A stretch of DNA of 7,078 nt from SOIV01 sp964435925 (lineage in GTDB: Bacteria; Acidobacteriota; Aminicenantia; Aminicenantales; Aminicenantaceae). The notes beneath the pieces were generated by a model. It saw only the letters and a list, made by a program, of their open reading frames with translations, had not been told where the DNA came from and did not search any database. Every line of letters begins with the position of its first letter. Position 1 is the stretch's first letter. Shown one piece after another: positions 1 through 6,194 of this stretch. The translations under genes and the position numbers were made by a program. The stretch is taken from contig CAYTBG010000127.1 in NCBI GenBank assembly GCA_964435925.1, forward strand, positions 1 through 7,078, read 5' to 3'.

Positions 1-15
1 AATGTTCTGTTCGTT

Positions 16-55
16 TCCCATTTTAAATCTGGCAATTAATTGCGACACAGCCTGA
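16..55 (+). repeat. 40-bp repeat, left copy of an end-to-end inverted pair
   Basis: These 40 bases match the reverse complement of 7039-7078 without a mismatch. The repeat contains the perfect 12-bp palindrome GCAATTAATTGC at 32-43. It lies downstream of the M14 peptidase stop codon and touches the palindromic repeat that follows it. No transposase or other mobile-element gene lies between the two copies, so terminal repeats of a transposon are only one reading; a dispersed intergenic repeat that happens to occur twice is at least as likely. Confidence 0.85.
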
Positions 56-85
56 TTGCGAGCAGCGTAGCGACGTGGCAATCTC
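54..85. repeat. Short palindromic intergenic repeat (ATTGCGAG...GGCAATC type)
   Basis: The outer arms GATTGC (54-59) and GCAATC (78-83) are inverted repeats around a GC-rich centre with the GAGC/AGCG/CGTGG pattern. Two further members of the same family lie at 6963-6992 and 6996-7021. From memory, elements with this ATTGCGAGCGAAGCG...GGCAATC pattern are widespread intergenic repeats in many uncultured bacterial genomes. It begins 11 bp beyond the end of the M14 gene and could fold at the 3' end of that transcript, but there is no U-tract, so I do not call it an intrinsic terminator. Confidence 0.7.
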
Positions 86-95
86 TTAAGATTAA

Positions 96-1778
96 TTATT
101 CTAAACTTTCCTTAACTAAGTTGGCCGGTTTTAGAAGTCTGTAAACAGGATAGGTCTGTAGCTCTCGACGCCACTGCGAGACAAGATAGCGGTCGAAGAA
201 ATTCCAGACCAGAAGTCCATCATCGCTTTCTGGTTCAAGAAGGTAGGCCGCAACATTGGCAAGTGGCTGGGCTGTCGCTATAAAAAGAGTCCCCTCAGGA
301 AACTCTTTTTCCTCCAGGATGTATTCGCCTTTTACTGAATTCAAGTAGTGTCCTTGAAAGAGCCTTGAGGCTCCCTTGATCTCTTTTATTCGGAACGATT
401 CCACCTCTAAGCTAACAGGTTCTCTCGTTTTCTCCACTAAAAGGCCGTGCTGGAGAAGCTTTTCTGTGATTTCTGGACTGGCTTCTGGGATAAGATAGGC
501 ATAGGGGAAGGGGACAGATCTTTTCGGAACAAAGTTAGAGAAATAGGGTACGCTGTAGGTTTTTTTCTTGTCTTTTTTCTTTACCCGCGGCCAGCCGCTT
601 TCCCTTGGTATGACTTCCATTTCCCAGCCGAGAATAGTGACTTTGTCTTTAAGAGACTTCAGATCGTATTCAACAGCGAAAGTATCGTCTTCAGAAGGCC
701 TCATTCCTCTCTGGATTGTTTTTCGGTCTGCGCTGCGGACGAGCTGAACGATCCCATCCTTATGGTCATAGCAGTATTCCAGGATCGAAAGGAGAAAATA
801 ATAACAACTCGTCACCCTTGTTTTATAATCAGCATAGGCATAATTTTCGTTAAGAATGGCTAAACGGTTCCTCAAGCTGATGTAATTGGTGAGGTAACGC
901 GGCTGAGGACCAGAAGGACGCCATCCTTTCTCTGGATTGCTGAAGTCCATAAAGTTTCCGTAGGGAATGGAGAGCACCTTGTATTTTTCCCTCAAGTTCT
1001 TGTTTATGGAGGGCATCATTTTTTCCCTCATGTATTTGATAAGAGAAGTGTCGCCGTTAGGGTTGAGCCCCCAGACATAGGTGACAGGCTCCTCATGGTA
1101 GGAGCCGTTGGTAGTATGACAGTCGACAAGGAGGGCTGGATCCCAGCGCATCAAAACATTGCGAACCAGGCCTTGAACCTCGGGACTCTCCAGTTTTATC
1201 CCGTCCCGGTTTAAATCGAGGTTTTGACCGTTGTAGCGAACACCAACTCCCTTTTCCGGTCCCACTTGGTTGCGTCTGTTTGCCGGGCTTATCTTTTCAT
1301 TGCCATCAGCGTTAAAGATAGGAGCGATGAGAATCACCAGTTTATCCAAAAATGGAGGTTTCTCTTTTAGGACGATGTCTCTGGCAAGCATTAGTGAGGC
1401 TTCTTTTCCTTCGACCTCGCCCGCATGGATATTGGCCTGGATGTAAACCACTGCTCTTCCATCATGAGAAAGAGCCAGGGGGGAAGAAGGAACAGGCTCT
1501 CCGATGACAAGGAGGGGAACTGTTCTTCCTTCTGGGCTGACACAGATAGTTTCCAGTCTTATGAGAGAACTTTTGCGCTGGAGCTCTTTTATGAAATTTG
1601 TTACATCAGCATATCTTGAGGTTGCAGTGAAATTGCTGGTCTCTGCCACGGTTAAAGGCTTTTGCTTTGTTGAAGAAAGGGCCGAAAGGGGAGAGATAGA
1701 AAAAATAAGAAGCAGAATAAGAGAGAAGTGTATGAAAAAGATTTTTCTTTCATATTTCATAACATTTTTATATCTCAT
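96..1778 (-). CDS. Exported M14-family zinc carboxypeptidase-like protein
   Basis: Predicted metallopeptidase of 560 residues that would remove C-terminal residues from peptides outside the cytoplasm. Residues 10-35 form a signal peptide: RK followed by a hydrophobic stretch and a small-residue region near ALSS. The M14 zinc site is visible as H118 and E121 in NIHAGEVEGKE, with the third ligand H221 in VDCHTTNGS. N190-R191 in DLNRDG matches the substrate-binding Asn-Arg of carboxypeptidase A, and E311 in LNENYAYAD is the likely catalytic glutamate. The catalytic domain ends near residue 340; about 220 residues follow that I cannot assign to a named domain. The start at 1778 is preferred because AAGGGA (1786-1791) lies 7 bases upstream, whereas the internal ATG at 1760 has no good ribosome-binding site. 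The gene has its own leader with repeats and a likely promoter at 1919-1947. Peptidase family is confident; the substrate is unknown, and other M14 activities remain possible. Confidence 0.92.
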   Translation of the reverse strand: MRYKNVMKYERKIFFIHFSLILLLIFSISPLSALSSTKQKPLTVAETSNFTATSRYADVTNFIKELQRKSSLIRLETICVSPEGRTVPLLVIGEPVPSSPLALSHDGRAVVYIQANIHAGEVEGKEASLMLARDIVLKEKPPFLDKLVILIAPIFNADGNEKISPANRRNQVGPEKGVGVRYNGQNLDLNRDGIKLESPEVQGLVRNVLMRWDPALLVDCHTTNGSYHEEPVTYVWGLNPNGDTSLIKYMREKMMPSINKNLREKYKVLSIPYGNFMDFSNPEKGWRPSGPQPRYLTNYISLRNRLAILNENYAYADYKTRVTSCYYFLLSILEYCYDHKDGIVQLVRSADRKTIQRGMRPSEDDTFAVEYDLKSLKDKVTILGWEMEVIPRESGWPRVKKKDKKKTYSVPYFSNFVPKRSVPFPYAYLIPEASPEITEKLLQHGLLVEKTREPVSLEVESFRIKEIKGASRLFQGHYLNSVKGEYILEEKEFPEGTLFIATAQPLANVAAYLLEPESDDGLLVWNFFDRYLVSQWRRELQTYPVYRLLKPANLVKESLE

Positions 1779-1800
1779 GGCATTTTCCCTTACGTGGAAT

Positions 1801-1872
1801 TAAGGAACTTAGTCCGATTAAGGAACTTAGTCCGATTAAAAAACTTAGTCCGATTAAAGAACATAGCCCGAT
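1801..1872. repeat. Four tandem 18-bp repeats in the M14 gene leader
   Basis: Four head-to-tail copies of TAAGGAACTTAGTCCGAT occupy 1801-1818, 1819-1836, 1837-1854 and 1855-1872. The first two are identical, the third differs at two positions and the fourth at three, so divergence rises with distance from the M14 start. The array begins 23 bp upstream of the M14 start codon and would be inside its 5' leader if the promoter at 1919-1947 is used. The 18-bp period leaves reading frames open through the array on both strands, but no coding evidence supports translation. Possible roles are repeated operator or RNA-binding sites, or a neutral minisatellite. Confidence 0.9.
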
Positions 1873-1880
1873 TATTGCAG

Positions 1881-1900
1881 GGGCTTGATTTATCAAGCCC
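1881..1900. repeat. Perfect 8-bp stem hairpin, probable dispersed palindromic element
   Basis: GGGCTTGA (1881-1888) and TCAAGCCC (1893-1900) pair perfectly around a four-base loop TTTA. The flanks TGCAG before and GCATGCAG after resemble the ends of small mobile palindromes of the GGGC...GCCCGCATGC type that I recall from other genomes, so it may be a dispersed repeat. It sits between the 18-bp tandem repeats and the predicted M14 promoter, hence within the M14 leader RNA. There is no T-run on either side, so an intrinsic terminator is unlikely. Confidence 0.8.
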
Positions 1901-1918
1901 GCATGCAGCGAGAGTAAG

Positions 1919-1947
1919 AGTTTATAAGAATTTAATTTATAGGTCAA
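1919..1947 (-). promoter_or_regulatory. Predicted sigma-70-type promoter of the M14 peptidase gene
   Basis: On the minus strand TTGACC (1942-1947, five of six consensus bases) is followed after 17 bases by TAAACT (1919-1924, four of six). An overlapping alternative -10, TATAAA (1921-1926), has a 15-base spacer. Transcription from here would give a leader of roughly 130 bases that includes the hairpin and the tandem repeats. This is a consensus match only. Confidence 0.5.
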
Positions 1948-1973
1948 CGAGGACAGAAAAAAGATTGGTCGCC

Positions 1974-2002
1974 TTTTTTTCATAAAGGAAAAGTATTATA
2001 CT
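1974..2002 (+). promoter_or_regulatory. Weak candidate promoter of the release-factor-like gene
   Basis: TATACT at 1997-2002 matches five of six -10 consensus bases and lies about 30 bases before the start codon at 2033. The -35 region at the proper distance is only a T-run (1974-1979), three of six bases. A better-looking TTGGTC at 1965-1970 is too far away. The gene has no upstream co-directional neighbour in the window, so some promoter is expected in this gap. Confidence 0.25.
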
Positions 2003-2032
2003 CAAAGTTAAAGAAAAGGCTGTCTTTCTAAA

Positions 2033-2461
2033 ATGGTTACATTTAGCGTAAGCAAAGAAAAAGAAGATGCTCTTCGCCAGAGGATGGAGAATTTGGGCAT
2101 CTTCGAAAAAGATATTGTGGAAAAGTTTATCCGCTCCAGCGGAAAAGGGGGGCAGAAGGTCAATAAAACTTCAACATGTGTCTATTTGAAGCACCTCCCG
2201 ACCAAAATAGAGGTGAAATGTCAGAGGGAGCGCTCTCAAGCCATAAACCGATTTATAGCAAGAAGGATTCTCACAGATAAGATTGAAAGAATGATTCGAG
2301 GGAAGGAAAGTGAAGAGCAGCAAAGGATTGAAAAAATCCGCCGACAGAAAAGAAAGCGTTCAAAAAGAGCAAAACTCAAGATGCTAGAGGAAAAGAGGAA
2401 ACAGGCCCAGAAGAAAGAAGCACGGAGATTCCGCCCTAAGTTGGATGATTTAGAGGAATAA
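2033..2461 (+). CDS. Peptide chain release factor-like protein with GGQ motif (ribosome-rescue type)
   Basis: A 142-residue protein with the class I release-factor catalytic domain but without the codon-recognition domain, the architecture of ArfB-type ribosome rescue factors. The signature lies at residues 34-46, RSSGKGGQKVNKT, with the peptidyl-tRNA hydrolysing GGQ at 39-41. The following CVYLKHLPTKIEVKCQRERSQ (49-69) is typical of the family. After about residue 85 the chain is a long, very basic, probably helical tail rich in Lys, Arg and Glu; in ArfB such a tail enters the mRNA channel of stalled ribosomes. Position 38 is Lys where most family members have Pro before GGQ. Length (142) is close to ArfB (about 140). 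The start ATG at 2033 has only a weak, distant AAAGG (2015-2019), but the N-terminal segment fits the family. It is divergent from the M14 gene and convergent with the minus-strand block. Family membership is confident; rescue activity is inferred. Confidence 0.9.
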   Translation: MVTFSVSKEKEDALRQRMENLGIFEKDIVEKFIRSSGKGGQKVNKTSTCVYLKHLPTKIEVKCQRERSQAINRFIARRILTDKIERMIRGKESEEQQRIEKIRRQKRKRSKRAKLKMLEEKRKQAQKKEARRFRPKLDDLEE

Positions 2462-2470
2462 CAAGCATGC

Positions 2471-2584
2471 TTACAATGAACCTGCCAGCCTAAGGAGGGC
2501 ATGGAGGATTAGGTTTGCTCCTTTTTCTAGAATTTTCTCTGATGCCTTCGACATAATCGCTTCCATCTTATAAAGCGCAATCAT
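2471..2584 (-). pseudogene. Probable C-terminal remnant of a second M20-type hydrolase
   Basis: Read on the minus strand, 2471-2584 is an open stretch of 37 codons ending LEKGANLILHALLRLAGSL and a stop. Its LEKGANLILHALLRLA aligns with the C-terminus of the intact M20 enzyme at 4957-6183, LEKGANLLLQVILRLA, at 12 of 16 residues, and bases 2479-2530 match 4959-5010 at 42 of 52 positions by my count. In-frame TAA at 2585-2587 and the absence of any M20 motifs further upstream, where 2588-2656 shows nothing I recognise, mean that only the tail survives. It is squeezed between the ends of the release-factor-like gene and the S9 gene. The simplest reading is a duplicated M20 gene that was mostly deleted; a small functional peptide is unlikely, as no ribosome-binding site precedes the ATG at 2584. 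Confidence 0.5.
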
Positions 2585-2656
2585 TTAATGAGCATTGTCA
2601 CTGCTGGCAATCTTGGATAAAAAGAGACCGCCTGTGAATAGATCCCTTTGCCGCCA

Positions 2657-4750
2657 TTATTCCTGAGTAAAATCATGTTTCATTTCCTGCGGTTCCCATT
2701 CCTTTCCAAAAATATGTTTTTGCATCCATTTTATTTCTTCTATCATCAAGATACGTCTCAAGCGGGGTTCACGCACTCCATGACCCTGGCGTGGAAACTT
2801 CATAAACCGGGTGGGAACGTTTAAATCACGCAATGCCGTAAAAAAGACCATGCTCTGGTTCGTGCTGCTGGTGATATCGCGTGATCCGTGAAGCAGAAGC
2901 GTTGGCGTTTTCACGTTTTTTACATATGTCAGAGCGGAATGGTTACGCCACTCCTCCGGTTTTTCCCACGCATTACCGCCGATATACCAGAGCGAGACAT
3001 CGAAATTAAATCCAGGGCCGGATTCGGCCTGCCAGCTAAACACCCCCGCGCCACAGGAGGCGGCCTTGAAACGGTCCGTATGGGTTACTACCCATCCACA
3101 ACTGACGCCGCCCCAACTCCAACCGCGGATTCCCATGAGTTCAGGATTGACATGGCCAAGCTCGATGACATGATCGACCCCGGACATCAAGTCTTCAAAC
3201 TCACCGCCTCCGACATCGCCTATGAGCCCTTGCAGGATTTCATCACCGTAGCCACTACTGCCGCGCACATTCGCTCCGAGTACGGCATAGCCAAGCCCTG
3301 AATAAAGTTGGAAAAATGTATCAAAATCGTTTCCGAAATAGCCGCTGGGACCTCCATGGATGTCTAGCATCAACGGAGCCTTTTCTCCCTTTTTGAAGTG
3401 GACGGGAAAGATGAATATGCCTTCTATTTCCGTTCCATCAGAGCTCTTCCAGCGCAGCACCTCACCCTTGCCAAGTAGAATCTCTTTCTCGATCCACGGA
3501 TTGGCATAGGTAAGCTGAATCTCGTTTTTGGCCGCTACATCAGAAACATAAATATCCGCAGGGGTGTTGAAGTCTGAAAATGAATAGACCATCTTTTTGC
3601 GGTCTTCCGAGAAAGCCAGGGCGCGTAAAGTACCGGTTTTGTTTGTAAGCGGCGTCATCGTATCTTTCTCTATGTCTAGACGGTAGAGATTTACATTCGT
3701 GCCGTGTACTTCATTAAAAAGCAAACTTCTGCCGTCTGGCATCCAAACCACATGGTCGACTTCTCCCCGATTTTGCGCGGTTAGCTTCCGGGTTTCCCCA
3801 GTTTTCGGATTCATGATCCAGAAGAATCCATTGCGCAGGTCGAATTCTTTGTCATCTGGAGAACGATAGAGGAAAACCTTGCCGTCAGGAGACCACTTCA
3901 AGTTTCGTTCCGGCGTCCTGTTGTCAGTCAAACGTTTCAAACTATTCTTATCAAGATCATACAAATACAGCTCTGAAAGGTGTGGATAATTTTGCCGGTT
4001 ATTTGGTCGCGCTGCGAGAGCAACATACTTACCGTCTGGTGAGACATCAAAATCTTGTAGAAGAAATTTCTCCTTTGTCAGACTTGTTTCTTTCTTAGAT
4101 TCGATGTCAAACACCCAAAGATTACTCCATCGTCCGGCAAGTTTTCCGTTCGGACCCTCATCAACATAATATGCATCCGCGCCTTTTTCCCATTCTTTTT
4201 GCTTTTTCTCGCTCATCGTGTCCTTAGCGGCGAAAAATATCTGTTTACTGTCTCTGCTCCATTTGTATTCCTCAATTCCCCCCTTATGTTTGGTGTATTG
4301 GAGCGCTTCACCGCCTGTTACAGGTATAAGGAAAAGCTGCACGTCTTTATCGACTTCCCTTAAAAGAGAAAGGTATTTCCCATTGGGAGAGAATTGGAAG
4401 TCCTCCCCGCCTTCTTTTCCAATAAACTGCTGTGGAGTCCCCCCTGTTGATGGGATCATGTAATAGGTTTTTTTGTATTTGTTTTTATCCCATTCCAGGC
4501 GAGTTCCGGAATAGAAGACTTTTCTCCCATCGGGCGTCATCAGCACATCTCTAATCCTCACAATTTTGATGGCCTGGTCAGGTGAGAGAGGGCGCTTTAC
4601 CTGTGCGCTGACATTCATTATCAGAAAAAATTGCAGTGTTATGAAGGTGACAATACCTGCCTGTAATCGACTGCTCCGACGCTTAGCTTTGACTTGGTTG
4701 CCTTTCTTGCAAGATTCAGCAAAAATTCCGAAACATGTTTCAATCTTCAT
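2657..4750 (-). CDS. Exported S9-family (prolyl oligopeptidase/dipeptidyl aminopeptidase-like) serine peptidase
   Basis: Predicted serine peptidase of 697 residues acting on short peptides. Residues 31-49 (AGIVTFITLQFFLIMNVSA) are a signal-peptide core with likely cleavage after VSA; the 30-residue basic region before it is unusually long. Residues about 60-420 form a beta-propeller with PD40-type blades, seen as repeated xPDGR/K or SPNGK turns near 72, 121, 237, 287 and 337. Residues about 430-680 are the alpha/beta-hydrolase domain: HGGPSG (465-470) for the oxyanion region, nucleophile S545 in GWSWGG, acid D625 in HGSRD and base H657 in RQGHG. The triad is complete and the length is normal for the family, so the gene looks intact. 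The start is fixed by a consensus AAGGAG (4760-4765) 9 bases upstream. It follows the M20 gene in the same direction after 206 bp and is overlapped at its start by a possible leader ORF. Whether it is a dipeptidyl or acylaminoacyl peptidase cannot be decided from sequence. Confidence 0.95.
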   Translation of the reverse strand: MKIETCFGIFAESCKKGNQVKAKRRSSRLQAGIVTFITLQFFLIMNVSAQVKRPLSPDQAIKIVRIRDVLMTPDGRKVFYSGTRLEWDKNKYKKTYYMIPSTGGTPQQFIGKEGGEDFQFSPNGKYLSLLREVDKDVQLFLIPVTGGEALQYTKHKGGIEEYKWSRDSKQIFFAAKDTMSEKKQKEWEKGADAYYVDEGPNGKLAGRWSNLWVFDIESKKETSLTKEKFLLQDFDVSPDGKYVALAARPNNRQNYPHLSELYLYDLDKNSLKRLTDNRTPERNLKWSPDGKVFLYRSPDDKEFDLRNGFFWIMNPKTGETRKLTAQNRGEVDHVVWMPDGRSLLFNEVHGTNVNLYRLDIEKDTMTPLTNKTGTLRALAFSEDRKKMVYSFSDFNTPADIYVSDVAAKNEIQLTYANPWIEKEILLGKGEVLRWKSSDGTEIEGIFIFPVHFKKGEKAPLMLDIHGGPSGYFGNDFDTFFQLYSGLGYAVLGANVRGSSGYGDEILQGLIGDVGGGEFEDLMSGVDHVIELGHVNPELMGIRGWSWGGVSCGWVVTHTDRFKAASCGAGVFSWQAESGPGFNFDVSLWYIGGNAWEKPEEWRNHSALTYVKNVKTPTLLLHGSRDITSSTNQSMVFFTALRDLNVPTRFMKFPRQGHGVREPRLRRILMIEEIKWMQKHIFGKEWEPQEMKHDFTQE

Positions 4751-4850
4751 ATTTAATATCTCCTTTTCTTGAATTTCTTGTAAAACACGTATATTTTATC
4801 CCTTTCGAATTTAATTTCTTTTTTTGGATGATACATAAATTATAAGGCAT
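4740..4850 (-). CDS. Possible 36-residue leader ORF overlapping the S9 peptidase start
   Basis: On the minus strand an ATG at 4850 is preceded by an excellent ribosome-binding site, AAAGGAGA (4856-4863), with 6 bases between AGGAG and the ATG. It opens a frame of 36 codons (beginning MPYNLCIIQKKK, ending KGDIKYED) that stops with TGA at 4740-4742, inside the third and fourth codons of the S9 gene, in a different frame. The S9 ribosome-binding site lies within this frame, the arrangement of translationally coupled leaders. The peptide is Lys-rich, has no recognised domain, and low-complexity AT-rich DNA can produce such frames by chance. A further 8-codon frame (4851-4877) ends immediately before it, without a ribosome-binding site. 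Translation is inferred only from signal strength and overlap. Confidence 0.35.
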   Translation of the reverse strand: MPYNLCIIQKKKLNSKGIKYTCFTRNSRKGDIKYED

Positions 4851-4940
4851 TTAGTTCTCCTTTCTTAAATTTACCATTTCTATGAATGTTGCAAGGCAAA
4901 AATAAGCTTGAGATGATTGATGATTCTATTTCTTGCTGAG

Positions 4941-4959
4941 TAATCTTTGATAAAGATTA
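4941..4959. repeat. AT-rich inverted repeat spanning the M20 stop codon
   Basis: TAATCTTT (4941-4948) and AAAGATTA (4952-4959) are perfect inverted repeats separated by GAT. The right arm contains the complement of the M20 stop codon (4957-4959), so on the transcript the hairpin would begin at the stop. The stem is nearly all A-U and no U-run follows, so it is a weak candidate for termination or mRNA end protection at most. The rest of the gap 4751-4956 holds the leader ORF described separately and no convincing promoter. Confidence 0.45.
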
Positions 4960-6183
4960 ACTTGCCAGTCTCAGGATGACCTGGAGGAGCAGGTTTGCCC
5001 CTTTTTCTAAATCTTCCCATTTTATCATCTCTTGAGGCGAGTGGCTGATTCCATCCAGACAGGGGATGAATATCATTCCAGGTTCGGCAACACTTGCTAA
5101 AATCTGAGTGTCGTGTCCTGCGCCGCTGGGAAGTGTCATGAACGGGTACCCCAGCTTCTCGGATTCTTCCTTCATAATATCTATTATTCGAGAAGGAATG
5201 CTTACAGGATTTGTCTTATCCACAATTTTTGAGGTGAAGTTGAGTCCTCGCGTCGAAGCAACATCCTCAGCAATAGCCAAGAACGATTTTTCAAGTTCCT
5301 CGAGGGTGTCCTTTGATGTGCTCCTGAAATCAAGCGAAAAATCAACTTGGCCAGGGACAACACTGAAAGCTCCGGGTCTCACATTGACTCTGCCTATTGT
5401 CACCATGCTTCCGTAGTGTTTTGTTGCCACATGCTGGGTACTCTTGAGGGCAAAGTCTGCTAAGCCCAGGAAGGCATCATGACGAAGCTCAAGAGGCGTG
5501 GTCCCTGAATGGCTCGCTTCTCCTAAAAAGGAGCACAATTTGTGACGCTTCCCTGCAATGTGGTCCACAATTCCTATGGGCTTGTTTTCTGTCTCGAGCA
5601 CAATTCCCTGTTCTATATGGATTTCAAGAAAAGCTTCTATATCCGGCCTCTGCTCGTGAGCCTCCATGATGCTTTCGATGGAAAATTCAGTGCCTTTTAA
5701 GATTTCTGGAAGAGTAGTCCCGAATTGGGTGAGATCTTTTTCTAAAATTTCTCTATTTAGCTGTCCTGTGAAAGCGCGGCTTCCCATGAAATCACCCACA
5801 AGGTTTCCTTCTTCATCGGTAAAAGAAGCAACCTCCAGAGGTTTGGAAAGGCTCAGGCTCTCCTCTTTAATCCTTCTCAAGCATTCAAGAGCCGACAGAA
5901 CTCCGACCGGGCCGTCAAATTTTCCGCCGTTAATGACAGAATCGATATGGGAGCCGGCCATTATTGTTTTTCCTTTTCCTTCCAGGCGGCCAAATATGTT
6001 GCCTGCTCCGTCCTGGCGAAGGGCAAAACCAGCGATTTTTATCTTCTCTTTGAGCCAAGCCCGTGCTTCAAGATCAGCCTTGCTGAAAGAGGGCCGGGTT
6101 ATTCCGCCATTCGGGTCGCGGCCGATTTTGGAAAGAGATTCAATATCGTCTTTCAATCGATTAAGATTTATTCTGATGTCCAT
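4957..6183 (-). CDS. M20-family Zn-dependent amidohydrolase (N-carbamoyl-amino-acid hydrolase / allantoate amidohydrolase type)
   Basis: Predicted cytoplasmic metal-dependent hydrolase of 408 residues, the usual length for the hydantoinase/carbamoylase branch of M20, which cleaves N-carbamoyl amino acids, ureidopropionate or allantoate with release of ammonia and CO2. There is no signal peptide. The two-metal site can be followed: H79 and D81 in GSHIDSV, D90 in GGKFDGPVGV, the E124-E125 pair in FTDEEG, H189 in EIHIEQG and H381 in GISHSPQE. The branch-specific motifs GEASHSGTTP (221-230), near the dimerization domain, and PSGAGHDTQ (352-360) are also present. Both metal-site glutamates and all expected ligands are retained, so it should be active. 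The start ATG at 6183 is 11 bp after the pdxJ stop and has only a weak AGG (6189-6191), which suggests coupling to pdxJ translation. A remnant of a related gene tail lies at 2471-2584. Family is confident; substrate is not, and no pyrimidine or purine breakdown genes are nearby to decide. Confidence 0.92.
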   Translation of the reverse strand: MDIRINLNRLKDDIESLSKIGRDPNGGITRPSFSKADLEARAWLKEKIKIAGFALRQDGAGNIFGRLEGKGKTIMAGSHIDSVINGGKFDGPVGVLSALECLRRIKEESLSLSKPLEVASFTDEEGNLVGDFMGSRAFTGQLNREILEKDLTQFGTTLPEILKGTEFSIESIMEAHEQRPDIEAFLEIHIEQGIVLETENKPIGIVDHIAGKRHKLCSFLGEASHSGTTPLELRHDAFLGLADFALKSTQHVATKHYGSMVTIGRVNVRPGAFSVVPGQVDFSLDFRSTSKDTLEELEKSFLAIAEDVASTRGLNFTSKIVDKTNPVSIPSRIIDIMKEESEKLGYPFMTLPSGAGHDTQILASVAEPGMIFIPCLDGISHSPQEMIKWEDLEKGANLLLQVILRLAS

Positions 6184-6194
6184 GTTGACCTATC

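Noticed and set aside
447..863. 138-residue plus-strand frame inside the M14 gene
   Set aside because: It lies wholly antisense to a gene with clear M14 motifs, has no domain and no upstream ribosome-binding site of note.
1768..1983. 71-residue minus-strand frame with repeated LIGLSS hexapeptides, overlapping the M14 start
   Set aside because: It starts upstream of the predicted M14 promoter, has no ribosome-binding site, and its hydrophobic repeats come from the 18-bp array.
1728..1985. Plus-strand frame with repeated NLVRLK hexapeptides
   Set aside because: The periodic peptide is only the translation of the 18-bp DNA repeats; the frame overlaps the M14 start antisense and lacks other coding signs.
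2463..2472. AAGCATGCTT palindrome after the release-factor-like gene as a terminator
   Set aside because: The 10-bp palindrome has no loop and no following T-run, so it does not qualify as an intrinsic terminator.
4660..4690. Twin-arginine (Tat) signal in the S9 leader
   Set aside because: KRRSSRLQ has the paired arginines but not the hydrophobic FLK-type residues that should follow, so a Sec signal is preferred.
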